DNA from: Cyanoderma ruficeps
Taxonomy: Eukaryota; Chordata; Aves; Passeriformes; Timaliidae
DNA length: 64,000 nt
Direction: 5' to 3'
Assembly: GCA_008694505.1 (NCBI GenBank)
Contig: VZDJ01007747.1
Span: 6,041,390-6,105,389, forward strand
This document shows positions 1 to 12,500 of the stretch, one piece after another (the first letter of the stretch is position 1; every line of letters starts with the position of its first letter). Position numbers and translations under genes: made by a program. Under the pieces are notes generated by a model. The model saw only the letters and a program-made list of their open reading frames with translations. It had not been told where the DNA came from and did not search any database.

Positions 1-2458
1 TGTGGCTTTTCTTACGACTGAATATTTATAAGTGCTGGCATGCAGATTCTTAGGTATCATAAAAATTGTGCACTCCTGCAGCTTTTCCTTCAGCCACAAA
101 CTTAGAGGATCTGATCTCAATCCTCAGTTTTATATTTCTACAGAATGTATGGAAACATAATAATCTTTGAGATCAATGTCCTTTTGTTTCATTTCTGCTG
201 AAATCAGACTGTGAGTTCCAAAGCTATTTAGGAAGCACACATGGATATGTATAGATTCTACTCAGACAATGTACTCAACAGAGCAAACTATGGCAGAAAC
301 AGCACTGCATTTTTCTCAACTGTCATTTGTGAAAAGTTAGAGTATATTTTTCATAATTCTGGATGTCTGTAGGGGAAAATTGTTGTCTTAAAAATTTCCG
401 CTTTGACAAGTTTGGACTAAATCTTGATTTGTGCCTTAGGAACTAATGCCAAATGAACTAGCTGTCTTGGAACTTTCAAGACCCAGAAATGGGATGATGG
501 ACAATAAAGCAGGAGATTACAAGACTAGAGACTTGTGAAATTTAGATTGGTTTTGAAGCTTCAATTTGGCACTAGCCTACAACCCAATTGCCTGAAGTTC
601 ATAAGAAATGCTTTGCCTTTCTTGTACAGTAACCTTTCTCTTCTTTCAAACAATAATTTGGAAGTCAGTTCTTAATATTTCATAATTTTTGTGACTTTTA
701 AACCTTACAAAGTAAATTCAGATACCTTGGCTAACTTTTAAAGATCAAAGAAGAAACTTTTTAGTGAAAATAAATATTTCTGATTGTGTTCATAACATTG
801 ATTTAGTACTGATTAAAACAGAAAACCTAGTTTTTCTCTGAGATAATGTATGGCTGTGATGCATATAAATTCTGGTTTGAAAAATATAATTTATCGGAGC
901 CTTTAGCACCAGTAAAATATTATTCTTGGCAGACATCAGTTTCAATGAAATTCAAACCACAGTTTATGCAAAGTTCTCATAAGAAATTAATGCATTCATC
1001 CGTGTAAGGCTAAAAAAATCAGACCAGCAATGACCTGTGCAAAATAGGGAGAAGTCTGGAGAATGAGCCCGTGGAAGTGGCACTGATTACCTGAATTTTA
1101 CTGCCTCTTCACAACTGCTCATGTCTAACACAGCTCACATTTCCTCTGCTTTAGAATGTGGCCACACAACAGCCCTTTCTCCCTGCTGATGTTGCCTTGT
1201 GATGCTGCTCCTCTGATTTCTGCAGATTTATGGAGAAATCTGTCAAGAGAGAGCTGAGTTATGAGGCAGTATATTTATTTCTCAGGGGAGTTACCTCATT
1301 AGGAACCCTCTTTGCATTTGCCAAGTCAATGCACGTTCGTTCACTGGACAGCGAACAGGCACTTACACGTGTACTTACTTACACATGCACATACACAGAG
1401 GAACAGTAGCTTTGAATCTGCATCCTAGAAGCAAAAATATCATATTTCAAACTGAGTAGCCTCTGCATTTGTGAATTAAATGGCTTTTTTTATAGCTGAA
1501 CTTAATACTGAGATATTTGCAACCCATTTACCATACCCCTGCAGTATAGAACAGAGAAGTGGGAGTTTCTGAAGGAAGCAAGGGAATATGTGCTCTGGTT
1601 GCCAGCAGCAATAGAAAAAAAACCCCAATATTTTTGAGAAGAAAGAAGTGTTATTTATGTCTGGGATGTTTTTTCTTTTGCAGCACACATTATACCTATT
1701 TTAATTTCTGACATCCTCACCCTTTTGATTTGATCTCAGTGTTCAACCAAGCTATATTCCAATGCTTCCAATCTGATAAATATTAAAATTCAGGAGTGTA
1801 AAAAAAAACCTGTCAAAATTCATAATCAGAAACTAGTGATTTCCAGACTAGTATGCTACATCTGTTCTAACTTCCAGCCATGGACAATATTATCTTGTGG
1901 CCATGATGAACAGTAGAGGATACTGAGGAACATGTGGAAATCAATATGCTTTGCCGTAGGGTACTTCTGGAAAGCCACACAAACTTGTGCAGACTCAGAT
2001 GCATCCACAAGCTCTAAAAGTAACTTCTTTTTTTTCTTTTGCAATTTTCAGATCTTACTGGAATATCTGAAACGAATGATGCTAGGCTGGTAATCAGATA
2101 AGGCACTTTGTTAGTCTATATCAAGGTACAAAAGGATGCTTTGAAGTTCTTTAAACATGCTCAGATAAAAAACTGTGAAATATATCTGAACACTTAAGTT
2201 GTATAGTGGTGACTTTTTCTGATTTCCTTTAGAGTTGTCAAAAATATAATACATTTTCTGTGCTACCTCGAGGTCCTGCTACTCTTATCTAAAAACCCTC
2301 TCAATCTGCATTTCACTCTTTCTTCTGAGTAATGAGATTTGCAAAAGTATCTCAATTACTTAGATTGTTATGCCCATTAAATAGTTTTGAAAAAGTTATC
2401 TAAATAAATTCAGTTTCCTAAGGGTGTATATGAGAAAGACTTGTAGAAGCAAAAAAAA
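1..2458. other. AT-rich noncoding DNA, no gene recognised
   Basis: I see no gene or recognisable repeat here. Open frames are under 75 codons and lack family motifs. Between about 1335 and 1370 there are four CpG dinucleotides in under 40 bases, which is unusual against the CpG-poor background, but no exon structure surrounds them. A run of T with one C lies near 2029-2039. The stretch fits intron or intergenic DNA. Confidence 0.7.
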
Positions 2459-2809
2459 GAAGAGATGATCAAGGGTTGGAGAACCACTCCTATGGACACA
2501 GGCTGAGGGAGTTAGGATTGTTCAGCCTGGAGAAAGGAAGGCTCCAGGGTGAACTTAGGGCACTTTCCAGTGCCTAAAGGGGTCTAGAAGAGAGCTGGAG
2601 ATTGACTTTTCAGAAGGGTATGTACTGAAAGGAGCTGGGGAAATGACCTTTTGCCGAAATGAAAGAGGGTCCCTGGAGACATTCAAGGTTAGGCTGTCCA
2701 TGGCTCTGGGTTCTGATCTAGTTGAAGATGTCCCTGTTTACTGCGGGGGGGCTGAATAAGATGAGCTTTACAAGGTCTGTAACAAGCTCAAAACATTCTA
2801 TGACTATGA
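2459..2809 (+). mobile_element. CR1 LINE, 3' end with internal deletion
   Basis: This is a 5'-truncated CR1 non-LTR retrotransposon in sense orientation. Landmarks in order are the conserved block around 2475-2560 (ending in the CTGGAGAA / GGCTCC segment), the block that normally reads through 'tacctgaagggg' at 2570-2585, the AAAGAGGGT block near 2664-2672, and the terminal region with a TTCTATGA unit near 2796-2809. Just after AAAGAGGGT the sequence jumps straight to the 'ccctggagacattcaagg' block. The roughly 100 bases that usually separate these blocks (the part with 'cactggaacaggttgccc') are missing. The copy is diverged, so it is old. It encodes no intact protein. Family assignment is from memory of the CR1 consensus; the subfamily was not determined. 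Confidence 0.93.
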
Positions 2810-5017
2810 ATAATTTCATTAATCAACACCTGAAATTTAGCCTGAATAACATGATACTACATTCCTATGGAAACAGTGACTGCAATGTGCTTCTGTTTGG
2901 AAAAAGCTGAGTTGGTTCTTTTTAATCAATGTTTTCTAAAGACTTTGATGAAGCATATCCAAATGCTTTTGAGGATCAATATAAATGTTCATAAGACTAA
3001 ATTTTAGTGAATTTTGGTGATTTGAAAACATCGGGATTTTGAATTTATCTTTGTTCTCTTTGTACAGTAATCAGAGTATTTAGAAACACAGGAACTGTGA
3101 CATTCATGATTAAGGGCTGGAAGGAAATTCAGGAGAAGTATTGTGTGTTATTTCTTATGCCCTTCACAGACCTCCAGTTTTGATCACTGTCAGGAGCAAA
3201 ATTTGAACTAGGCAGACCTTTGGTGGGACTCATGTTCTTGTAAGTACTTTCTGGCATTTTTCTGTCACTTGAATCATATTCCAATACAAATAGTGAAGCT
3301 TGTAAGCTCAGGGACTGTGCATGTTTTTTCACTATGCCCAGGCATTAACCTTTGCCACCTCTTGGCTTTGCCCTGGAAAAATAACAATAGCATGACTAAC
3401 AACTATACTACATTATTTTCTCCTTCTAATGTAAAACTGTAGGGGATTTATTAATCAGTTTAGAGAAATAAAAATGAACTTCCATTAAAGTGATGGGAGT
3501 GGAATTAAAGAGTAAGCTCAAACACTAAATCAGTGTTCAGGTAAGTATGTGATCTTTTGCTTGTTTGGTGAACCTAAAATAAACCAGGACATTTGGGCTC
3601 CATTTTGTATACACCCATAATACCAACACCTCTATTCATATTTTAATGCTGTTATTACAGTAACCCATGATCCTTCAACCAGATCATGATGTGCTGGTAT
3701 CCTCTGCTTAATCAGATTTCCAGTAAATGTGGTGGTTTTTATTACTGTGTAAATAATTTGAAAATAAATATTGTAAAGTTAACTTAAAGTAAACCAAAAT
3801 ATATGCATCACCAATATGATTGACAACTTAGACTGAAGTCTAAAAATATTTCTCTAAGATTATTCTGTTATGAAGTAGTCTTCTGGCTTAGAGAAATTCT
3901 TGAGGAACTGGATGGATGTGGCAATAAAGTGTTTCTATATGCTCACACCTCCCTTATGCCTTAGCTGGGGATTGAAGATACAGGACTATATGCATATTTT
4001 CTGTGACTCAGAAAAGCTGTTCTTTCCATAGACTGTTGCATGCCACTGATATGTGCATCTCCTCTTTTCTCCCTGTTAATTTCATCAACTAAATGAAGGT
4101 TTCAGATAACAGGGTCCATTGAAACTTCTGATAGATCAGTACATTATTTGAATGATTCAGTATTTCTGGCCTGGGATTAGATGTGTTGCTTTAAGGATCA
4201 ATGGAAGCATGCGTGCATGACCTTAATGTCTCTCAGAACAGAACAGAAATGAATTGCCACTTCCCTTGTTCATCTTGACCATTCTTCTAGAATATACTCT
4301 ATTGTTTTACTGCTGTAAGTCTTTGTCAGCCCATGTTCACCCTTTAAAAATAATCCTGCTGAAGAAAATAGATGTAAGGTTTCTCTCACCGGACTCACTA
4401 ATTAAGTGAAATAATTGCTTTCAATTTTGTCTTGCGGACTGTTTTTCACAGTTAAGTGACATATCATCAAGTGTGGCACATCAGAGTGTGTAAATTTCAT
4501 TCTTTAGCAAGGACTCTTAGGACATGCCACTGCTGCCAATAATATCCTATATATCTATCATAACTGATGGGTGTAGTTTCTTCTTGAAAGACTTAAAATA
4601 CTTAAAGTACAATGCCTATGTCTAATTGTAAAGTATATTCCTAATAAAATGCTTATCTGGCAAAGAGATATTTGAATATTTCTTCCGTAATGATACGAAA
4701 ACATACGTTAAATCAATGGGATGCCTTTTCGTTATGGCTGAATGTGTATAAATTAAGAAGCATATAATTTTTTTTAATATTAAATACTGATTTATATTGA
4801 GTTCAATTAAAGCAAAATTTGGCATGTATTTTTATATTATCTTGCAACAATATTCATGCTGTAGAATAAAATATATTTCCCAAAGTTTCAGACCTTGTTT
4901 CTGCGCTTTTAAATGTTCTTTCTTGAATTCTGACATTTATTTAATCTTTTACAGTTCTCTAAGGCAGAAGAAAAATTATTGAAAAATAATTCCATGAGAC
5001 TTCTATCAGAAATCCAG
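2810..5017. other. AT-rich noncoding DNA, no gene recognised
   Basis: Nothing recognised. The stretch is strongly AT-rich, especially near 4740-4810 where T runs and TTAA/AATATT motifs are dense. Short open frames of 60-70 codons on both strands have no family resemblance and are best explained by chance. Confidence 0.7.
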
Positions 5018-5803
5018 GAATTTTCCAGAGGGAGACTTCTGCCAGAGGGGTAGCAATGCTGAATCTGATGGTCACGAACATTAGGGAGCAAATCAGGGAC
5101 TTCAAGATTGGCGGCAGCCTGGTGGAGTTGGTGGTGTTTTCAGTCCTAAAAGATATGACTCAGGTAAGGATTAAAGTTTGGCACCTGAACTTTAGGGAAG
5201 TAAACTTCTAGCTTTTTAAGGAGATAGTCAACTGGATCCCCTGAGAGACTGCCTTCAGGGACAAGGGACTGCAGTGGAGCTGGCAGATATTTAAGGTAGT
5301 CTTCCATAAAGTGCAAGAACTCGCAGTTGCCAGGACGAAGAAACTGGGCAAGGAAAGCAAGAGACCGGAATGGCTGAGCAGGGAGCCACTGATCAGACTG
5401 AAGGGAAAGAAGCAAATGTACAAGCAGTGGACAGGGGACCTGGAAAGGGCATAGAGTTAATGTATAGTTCTGTACTTGGCAAAGAATAGCAGGAAGGGCT
5501 TCTACAGTTATGTAAACCAGAAGCAGAGGGTCAGAGAAGGTGTGCCCTCCTGATAAATGATACTGGTAAACTGGTAAAAATGGAGAAGGTTGAGGTAGTC
5601 AACAGCATCTTTGACTGAGTCTTCAATGACAGCTTCCCTTCCCACACCTTCCGAGTGGATGGATGTCAGGATGGGGGAGCAATGTCTCTCCCATTGTAAG
5701 AAAAGATCAGGTCCATGACCGCCTGAGAAACCTGAATGTACATAAGTCTATGGGATCCAATGAGATACATTACAGAGTCCTGAGGAAGTTGGCTGCCATT
5801 TAC
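5018..5803 (+). pseudogene. CR1 ORF2 relic (endonuclease end to start of RT)
   Basis: This is a decayed internal fragment of the CR1 LINE polyprotein, sense strand. The frame beginning near 5021 reads for about 140 codons with two in-frame stops and then a third. It shows the family pattern: 'LNLMVTN' (consensus-like LDLVLTN), 'KIGGSL', 'HLNFREVNF' (like TLDFRRANF), 'WQIFKVVFHKVQE', 'RPEWLSREPL' and 'GKKQMYKQW' (like HKKEAYRGW). After about 5440 the match continues in shifted frames: 'SRKGFYSYVNQK' near 5490-5525, a DQV-like segment near 5710, and 'SMGSNEIHYRVLRKLA' near 5748-5797, which precedes the reverse transcriptase core. The catalytic RT core and the 3' tail are absent. At least three stops and frameshifts make it non-functional. 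The long open frame on the opposite strand (5146-5415) is a shadow of this relic. Confidence 0.9.
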
Positions 5804-8800
5804 CTGAGCAGTGTTATCTGCAGGCAGTGAATAACAGCTCCCAGTTTGACATACGCCATTATTAAAAACTTGTCACTGGACTGTTAATATTCATGCAAAA
5901 ATTTGCAAAATATATTTATTTTGTTACTTTTTAAAATTATGCTTTAATTCTGCAAGATTTAGTCAAAATTACATTCACAACATTGAATTTATTGCCCTGA
6001 TGATTATTTGGAGTGGCTGAATCAGTGAGAGCATTTGAATCCCTGGTGCCAGAGAGTCTAAGCTTGCTGTCTTAGGATAACGCTTTCCTGATTTCTTCTT
6101 GCTTTTTAATAGAGTGTCTTTTTTTAGATTTACTTGGAAATTCCTATCTCTTATGCTAGAATGTTTGGCAGCTACTGGAATGATTTACTTAGTTGTGAAT
6201 TTACTATCTTGCTTTTAATCCCAGTGAAATGATCCACCTGCCTGATATTGACTTCCCTGTAATTTCCTCTAATAAATCTCAGAAATACAATTGGTATACT
6301 GGTGATTTTTTTAAGTCTGCTAATATTGTGTATATTTTAGCTTTGTAATCAAATAGTTTTGTTCAAATAATATGTAAAACCAGTCATACTCTGCCACTAT
6401 AATTGTCATATAGTATGAGATATCCATTGAGTGACCAAAGAACTCACATTACTTTGCAGAAGGTTAAACATCTAATGAGTTAGTATTTAATCAGATAGGC
6501 GTAAGCCCAAGTTTTAGGAGGAGAGGTACCATGCTCCACATCACAGAGTGCGTGCTGTGCTACAGCATTCTAGAGCATTAGAGCTCTGCTGATGATCAGG
6601 GATGCATATCCATGCTTAGAGTGAAGAAAGATTCCCTGTTCAGAATGTTGGAGATACAAAGTGATTGTTCAAGGGTGTAGCAGGATACTTCAGATTGGAG
6701 CATCATCTCCCTAAGAATCTCACCAGGGTCTTGCCTGTTTAGCATTTTTCTAAGGGTACAAGATTTTTTATAAAAATATTCCTTTGTGTATATATTTGTT
6801 GTTTGCAGAAAAACTAGCATCCTGAATTAAGTAAAGTGTCTCAAAATTATATTGGTAGCAACCAGTGAGTTGAATGGATGGAAAGTGAGCAGTCTGGGAG
6901 CATCATTTCCCAGCCTCTCAGATTGGAGTTGCTAGATTTTGTAGAAATAAATGCTAATTTCAGGAGTCACTTAAACCTCTCTTTTCATTGACATTATTAA
7001 GTGGCATGGTTATGAAACTGAAGAACCACTTTCTCATATTTGATGGTGTGGGTGTTTCTGTCTGTACATGTCTGTCTCCTGCCACCATTCAATGACTATT
7101 TTAGTTTGGGCAGAGGAGCAACAGAAAGTGTTGGACAAACACTAAACCACTGAATTTTTGTGTAAAATAAGAAGCAAAGCCCCTTCTAAATCTGGCTTCA
7201 TGCCAAGCCTTTTTGTAGAGGTATCAGTTGTGAGTATGCTTTCAGAGCATCCTAAGGCCTCCAAACAACAGATGATTACAAAATCTGTTGGCATGATTCA
7301 TACCAGCAGCATCAGAATTTGAGAATTTCAAATATCTGATGAGATAGGGAGCAAATACTGTGTTAGGCAAGTACAGCCTTTGGATCACAGGGAACCAAAG
7401 TATTTATTCTCCAGAGTATCTATGCTTCAAACCTTCTAACATGAATGCAATTTTTAAGTCAGAGGGGATAGCTTTTTCACTGCCTTCTTCACAGATGCAC
7501 TGCTCTTAGTTCACTGGTAACTGTTTAAATCACAGTAGGTGGCTAACCTTGGACTACTTCATTTTGTGTTATTTTCTCCAGTATAAATGCATAAAGCAAT
7601 ATAATATGGTAATTGGTAAGGAAAGAGAACGTGGCACATGTATTACAGGAAAGAGCACTTAAAATGCAAGATGTAGTTTTCAAAATATTTAAACAGTAAC
7701 ATTTTCACAGTTTTTATTAACATCAGGGAGATTTTTCATCTTATTCATTAAGATTTTTTTTTCTTTAAATAGAGGTCTTATTTTTGTAATAAATTTCAGT
7801 TTTTCTCTACTGTTATTCATGCATATATATGGTTGGTTTCCAGAACAACATAATGTGCAAAATAGTGGGAGTCAAGTGTGTTCTACAATGAGCACATACA
7901 AGTCTAGTCAGATGATGACAGCAACACTTCTATTTGTAATCCAGATTTTCTGTTCTTTTTTCTTTTAACCTTTGTTTCTTTTACTTTTCTGTACTTACGA
8001 CAAAGTTGCACCAAAGTTTGTATCTTCAAAGAAAGCTCCTTGGTTTTGAAGTTCAGTCCACTCAGAAATGGATGACGTATTACTGGTTTAGACGCAGAGT
8101 TTCAAAGATTTTATAATGAGAAGTTTTATTTTCAAAATGTAAGTTTTTTTGGTGTGTTCAGAGAATCAAACATCTCCAGGAAAACTGCCACTTTTTGTTT
8201 TCTCCCCTTTCTTTTAGTGGTGCTTTCAGAGACACTAAATTATTTCATTTCTTTCTGGAGGATTTTGTGTTGAAAAGCTGCCTTTGCTGAGGACAGTGTC
8301 ATGCTTGCATAACTGCATGCCATATTTTTCCAATTTGCACCGCAAGAGAAGAAATAAAGTTTATAGCATTTATCAGGCACTGGGTAGAGTGCCAAATCCC
8401 AGACAAGGTTTTTCTGAAGTCTGCACGTGCCAGGAAGGTAATGGATTGGTAGTAAAATGTCGATGCCAGGGGAAAATACTGGCCTGCCATGAAAGTCCCA
8501 AAAGGAAAAAGGAAAATTGTAGCGTAAGAAGTCTATTGCCAAAAAGCAATGAGATCAGGTAAATGAGTGCAGCTGCCAAGCAGCAACATGAGTGACATTT
8601 TTATGGTTGTGAGCCTGCTTTTCTAATTCTGATCTTCCCAACTGAATAAAAATGCACTAATGTTAATTCCTCCCATCAGGCATACTGAGGTGCTTTCTCC
8701 CAGTGGTACTGTGAGCACTGAATAGGAGCCATCAGCAATGGCCCAAAGACGAGACATCCCTCAGCAGAGCCACTCACGGGTTGGATAAAACAAAGGAGTC

Positions 8801-9395
8801 CTGTGGAAAAGACAGAATTTATTTTCCCTCCTCGAATAGTTCTGTCTTTGAGAGCTACATTTGTCTTCATGTTCACTCTTAACAGGACACAATCGCATTT
8901 CAGCTTTCATATTTTAGGTATGTTTATCATACCATAAAGACACTGCTGAGCCTCTGCTAAAGTGGAAGGTGGGAGGTAGATTGTTGTTCTGTGACTTAAA
9001 AGAAAGAATGGATTTATGTCTGATCTGATCTATGCTACCTCATTAAAGAAAATTGGAAAGACAGAGAGTCCTAAACACTTAATAGGGCAGTAATTCCATA
9101 TTATTTTTTAATTCTAGTTTGGTTCACTGCGATACGATAGTGTATAAGATGTGAAATTCTGTTATTTTCTTAACAGAAGAGAGGGACTATATAACACAGC
9201 AGGCTTTAAACAGTACCAAGAACCAAATTTATATGAAATTGATAACTGGGAAAACTGGGAGAAGTATTTTGGGCAAATAATACTTTTTTCTGTCCTAAAT
9301 TTTGTATTTCCTAAAACACTATAAAGCACTATTATTTTAGAAATGCATTAAAATGTAGTCTTTATTGCATTCTACACGTGTTGCAAGCACAGAGG
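5804..9395. other. AT-rich noncoding DNA, no gene recognised
   Basis: No gene or clear repeat seen. Between 8240 and 8580 several frames on both strands are open for 63-100 codons, but they carry no recognisable motif and contradict one another, so they look like a slightly GC-richer patch free of stops. A run of T lies near 7750-7770. The sequence immediately after 5803 does not continue the CR1 consensus. Confidence 0.65.
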
Positions 9396-9510
9396 TGTTT
9401 TGGTGGGTTTTGTGGTGTTTTCTTTTTGTTGTTGTTTTCTGGGGGGTTTTTTCCCCTTTGGTTTGTTTTGGGGGGGTGGTTTTGGGTTTTTTTTCATTGT
9501 TTTTCTTTTC
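9396..9510 (+). repeat. G/T-rich low-complexity tract
   Basis: The plus strand is almost purely G and T, with G runs at 9441-9446 (6), 9470-9476 (7) and 9484-9486 (3) separated by T runs and one CCCC at 9453-9456. It lies inside an open frame of 123 codons (9365-9736) whose N-terminal half is therefore a Phe/Val/Gly/Trp artefact. Three G tracts sit close together and a fourth is about 23 bases away, so a quadruplex is possible but not canonical. Confidence 0.8.
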
Positions 9511-12500
9511 TTCTGCTAAAGAGATAATTGAAAGTACTACTCAGTATTTCATCAGTCAAATAAAATCAGAGAAGAAAAAGCAAACTCCATGGGTAGGACT
9601 CTATCTAGAATTCAAAACACGAACTAGATTTGCTGTGCTACCAAATACTTCCAATATATTCCTGAATATATTGCCTTGTTTCTGTTGCACTTTGACTTGG
9701 CTCGGCAGAACTCCTGTACCTTACAGGCCATTCTGAGACAAAGCTGCAATAAAGGCTTTGGAGAACTCAGTTTCACAAGCACAATGCAGACATCCTCCAT
9801 GGGATCTTACAGGTCTAATGATGTGGTAAGGAGAGACCTTGCTTAGGGAACCGATTACAGAAAAAATGTATCATAATCAGGTAGCATGGGCTATAGAGCT
9901 TCTAATCCTCATTAATAGCATACAAACAGGAGCTCACAGTTTATAAAAATGAGTTTAATCAATAAATTATGGCTTTTGCCTGTATGTTGTTAGGTGTCCC
10001 AGCTGCTATTCAAGCTGGTGTTTGCAAAGGCCCCTGGATGCGCAAGTGTCTCCATAACCAGAAACCAAATAAAGGAGGTGATCGTGTGTTGGTTTTAACA
10101 GTGAGGAGTAACAGAGTTCATAAATTACCATAGGGAATTATATTTTATTAACATTCATCCAGATATTGCAGGTATTCTTTGCTGTAAGTGAATCTTGCAT
10201 ACCCTAAAGCTGCTAAGTTGAACTCTCTATGATAAGATATACAGGGGTCATTTCACTTGTATCCATGGCAGCTGAGGGAGCTCAGCTCCACCAATTTCTC
10301 TCCTTGAGAGGCAGAAAGAAAGGAAAGTTTCTTGCTTGCATGCTGACCCTCCTTTGTATGCCTAAGCAGATGGCACTTTGAAAACTATGATTAGTTTACC
10401 AGATTTAACTGCTTAAAACTATTCTAGGAACTGGTGCTGCTGTGTCTTGTTCAGAGATTTCCAAACAAAAAATATTCTAACTTGGTTCTCTGGAAAATAA
10501 TTTCTCTTTGGAAGTGAGTATGTTGTAATCACTTCTGTCATCTGCTCATATTTATTCCTTGTTAATCCATGGTAGTAGAGATTTGCAGTGAATAGTTTTG
10601 TCTCTAAATATCATAATTAAATTTCTGCTGTATGTTCCTTCTCTTGTTGCTGTTGCTTTTAGTTACAATTTGCTTCCTTTTTGTTTTTAGTAGATACAAC
10701 TATTATCTGGGACTTTTTGGATGTATTCTGAAATAAAGAGGAAAAAAAAAATAGATGATTATAGTGTAAGGCAATGTATTGATAAAATATTAGTAATGTA
10801 ATTTATTCCTAAGTAACCAGTATGGGATCAAATTTCCTCTAAGAACATATGATATTGAATTTATATGAAAGAGAAATCCTGAATGTTAGTGATATATTTT
10901 AATGATAATTTGGTAATCCTCACAACCTGACCTCATAGCCTTAGCCTTACTTGAAACTGTTACATTACCTTAACTGCTTCCTTTGCTCAAATGTCTGCTG
11001 TTTCATATTCCGTGTTTACTTTTAAACTAACAAAACACTCACTGCAATCTTTTTCATTTCCCTAGGAATCGTATTTGTCACAAAAGTAAAATTGAAATTT
11101 TTTTTGTGTAAAGTTTCAATGGGTATGTGAGAATTGTTTTTATCTCCCTGAAACTGCTTAACTTAATTTTTAGGAATGGTTAGGAACCAGAAATGGTGTA
11201 GAAAAAATACTACAGTTTAAAAAGATGTGAAAGGTTACTTTATTTTTCATTTCTCATTTGATCTAAGCTGAGCTGCCAGGGTTACTGGTGATTACTGCTG
11301 ATTAAGGCTGCAGTCTGGGGTAGTTTTTTTCCAGCCTAAATCTGGGAAAAGCTTTTCTTCTCAGTCTCCTCTTCTGTGTTGTTTTTCGGATTAGCGGGAA
11401 TGAAGACTTGCAGTATCAAAATGTTTGCTGTTGAAAAGTCATAAGTTTGATTTATTTACTTGTATTTGGTGGCGGTGGTGGCAACTTGTGTTATTCCTGG
11501 TGAAGTTAAAAAGCACAGGGAAGAATGGTGTCTTGTAGCTTCTTTGTTTCTGTGGGCCGTGGTGACCTGGCAGGATCTGAGTAGCTGGTAAGTGAAGGCA
11601 CCTGCTACAAATTCCCTCCATAAAGTAATTTCTTTTTTCTTTTTTTTTTTTTCCCAAGGCTGCTCTTTGATTCTCTGCCAGGGAGCTTTCTCAGTCAGTC
11701 TGTTTTTGTTCAGACATGAGACCAGACATGTTTATTTCACGCATTTTCCATGTTGGGGTGATGTGGCTTCAGACTGCTCACTGAAAACAGTGAGGCCCCA
11801 GCCATTAATGCTGGCTGATGGGAGAGCAGTCTGTAGCCCAAGAATCTGGGATGGCATCTGAAAGTAGTTTCAGACAACCTTCATTATTTGGTGGTTTTCA
11901 GTTGTGTAAAGTAATCTGAGGGTTCTATGGTGAGTATACGTTGTTCTTGGAGGTGCTGTGTCATTTGTGAGTGACAGTGGCCATGGTTTAGTGGGTTTTG
12001 CTTTTGGTGCCTGTTTGTTTCAGTTTGTTTTTCTGCCTGACTAGTTGATGTGGGCGCATGTTAGAAGACCGGACAATTGGGATTTGTTATTACCTTATGA
12101 GGCCTTAAATGTTAATTAGTGTTGGCTTTAGGTTATAGAAGGAAAAAAAATCAATATCTGGTTGTGAAGAACAATGATGAAGTTTTGGACGGTAGGGAAT
12201 GTGTTTGGAGATCGTGATGGACTTAATTACTGTGTTTCTTTAATAGTGATGGGGGAAGCACATTATACTTGAAATAGCTCACCAAGGCTTCTTTGAGTTG
12301 TTTTAATTTAGAGAATTAAAAAAACCTTTTAATGGGAAAGTGGCCTCTCAAAGGAGAGAAAAAATGGAAATCAGTAAATTCTTTTGATTTTCTTTGTCTT
12401 GTTAAAGTGTACAAATCTTTTCAACAGGTATAATTGTGTGTGTATCTGCATATCCATATCTATGCACTTATGAATATGTACATATCATAATGAATTTTAC

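Noticed and set aside
5146..5415. 89-codon frame on the minus strand
   Set aside because: Antisense shadow of the CR1 ORF2 relic, whose sense frame matches the family.
9365..9736. 123-codon frame, plus strand
   Set aside because: The first half is translation of the G/T-rich low-complexity tract.
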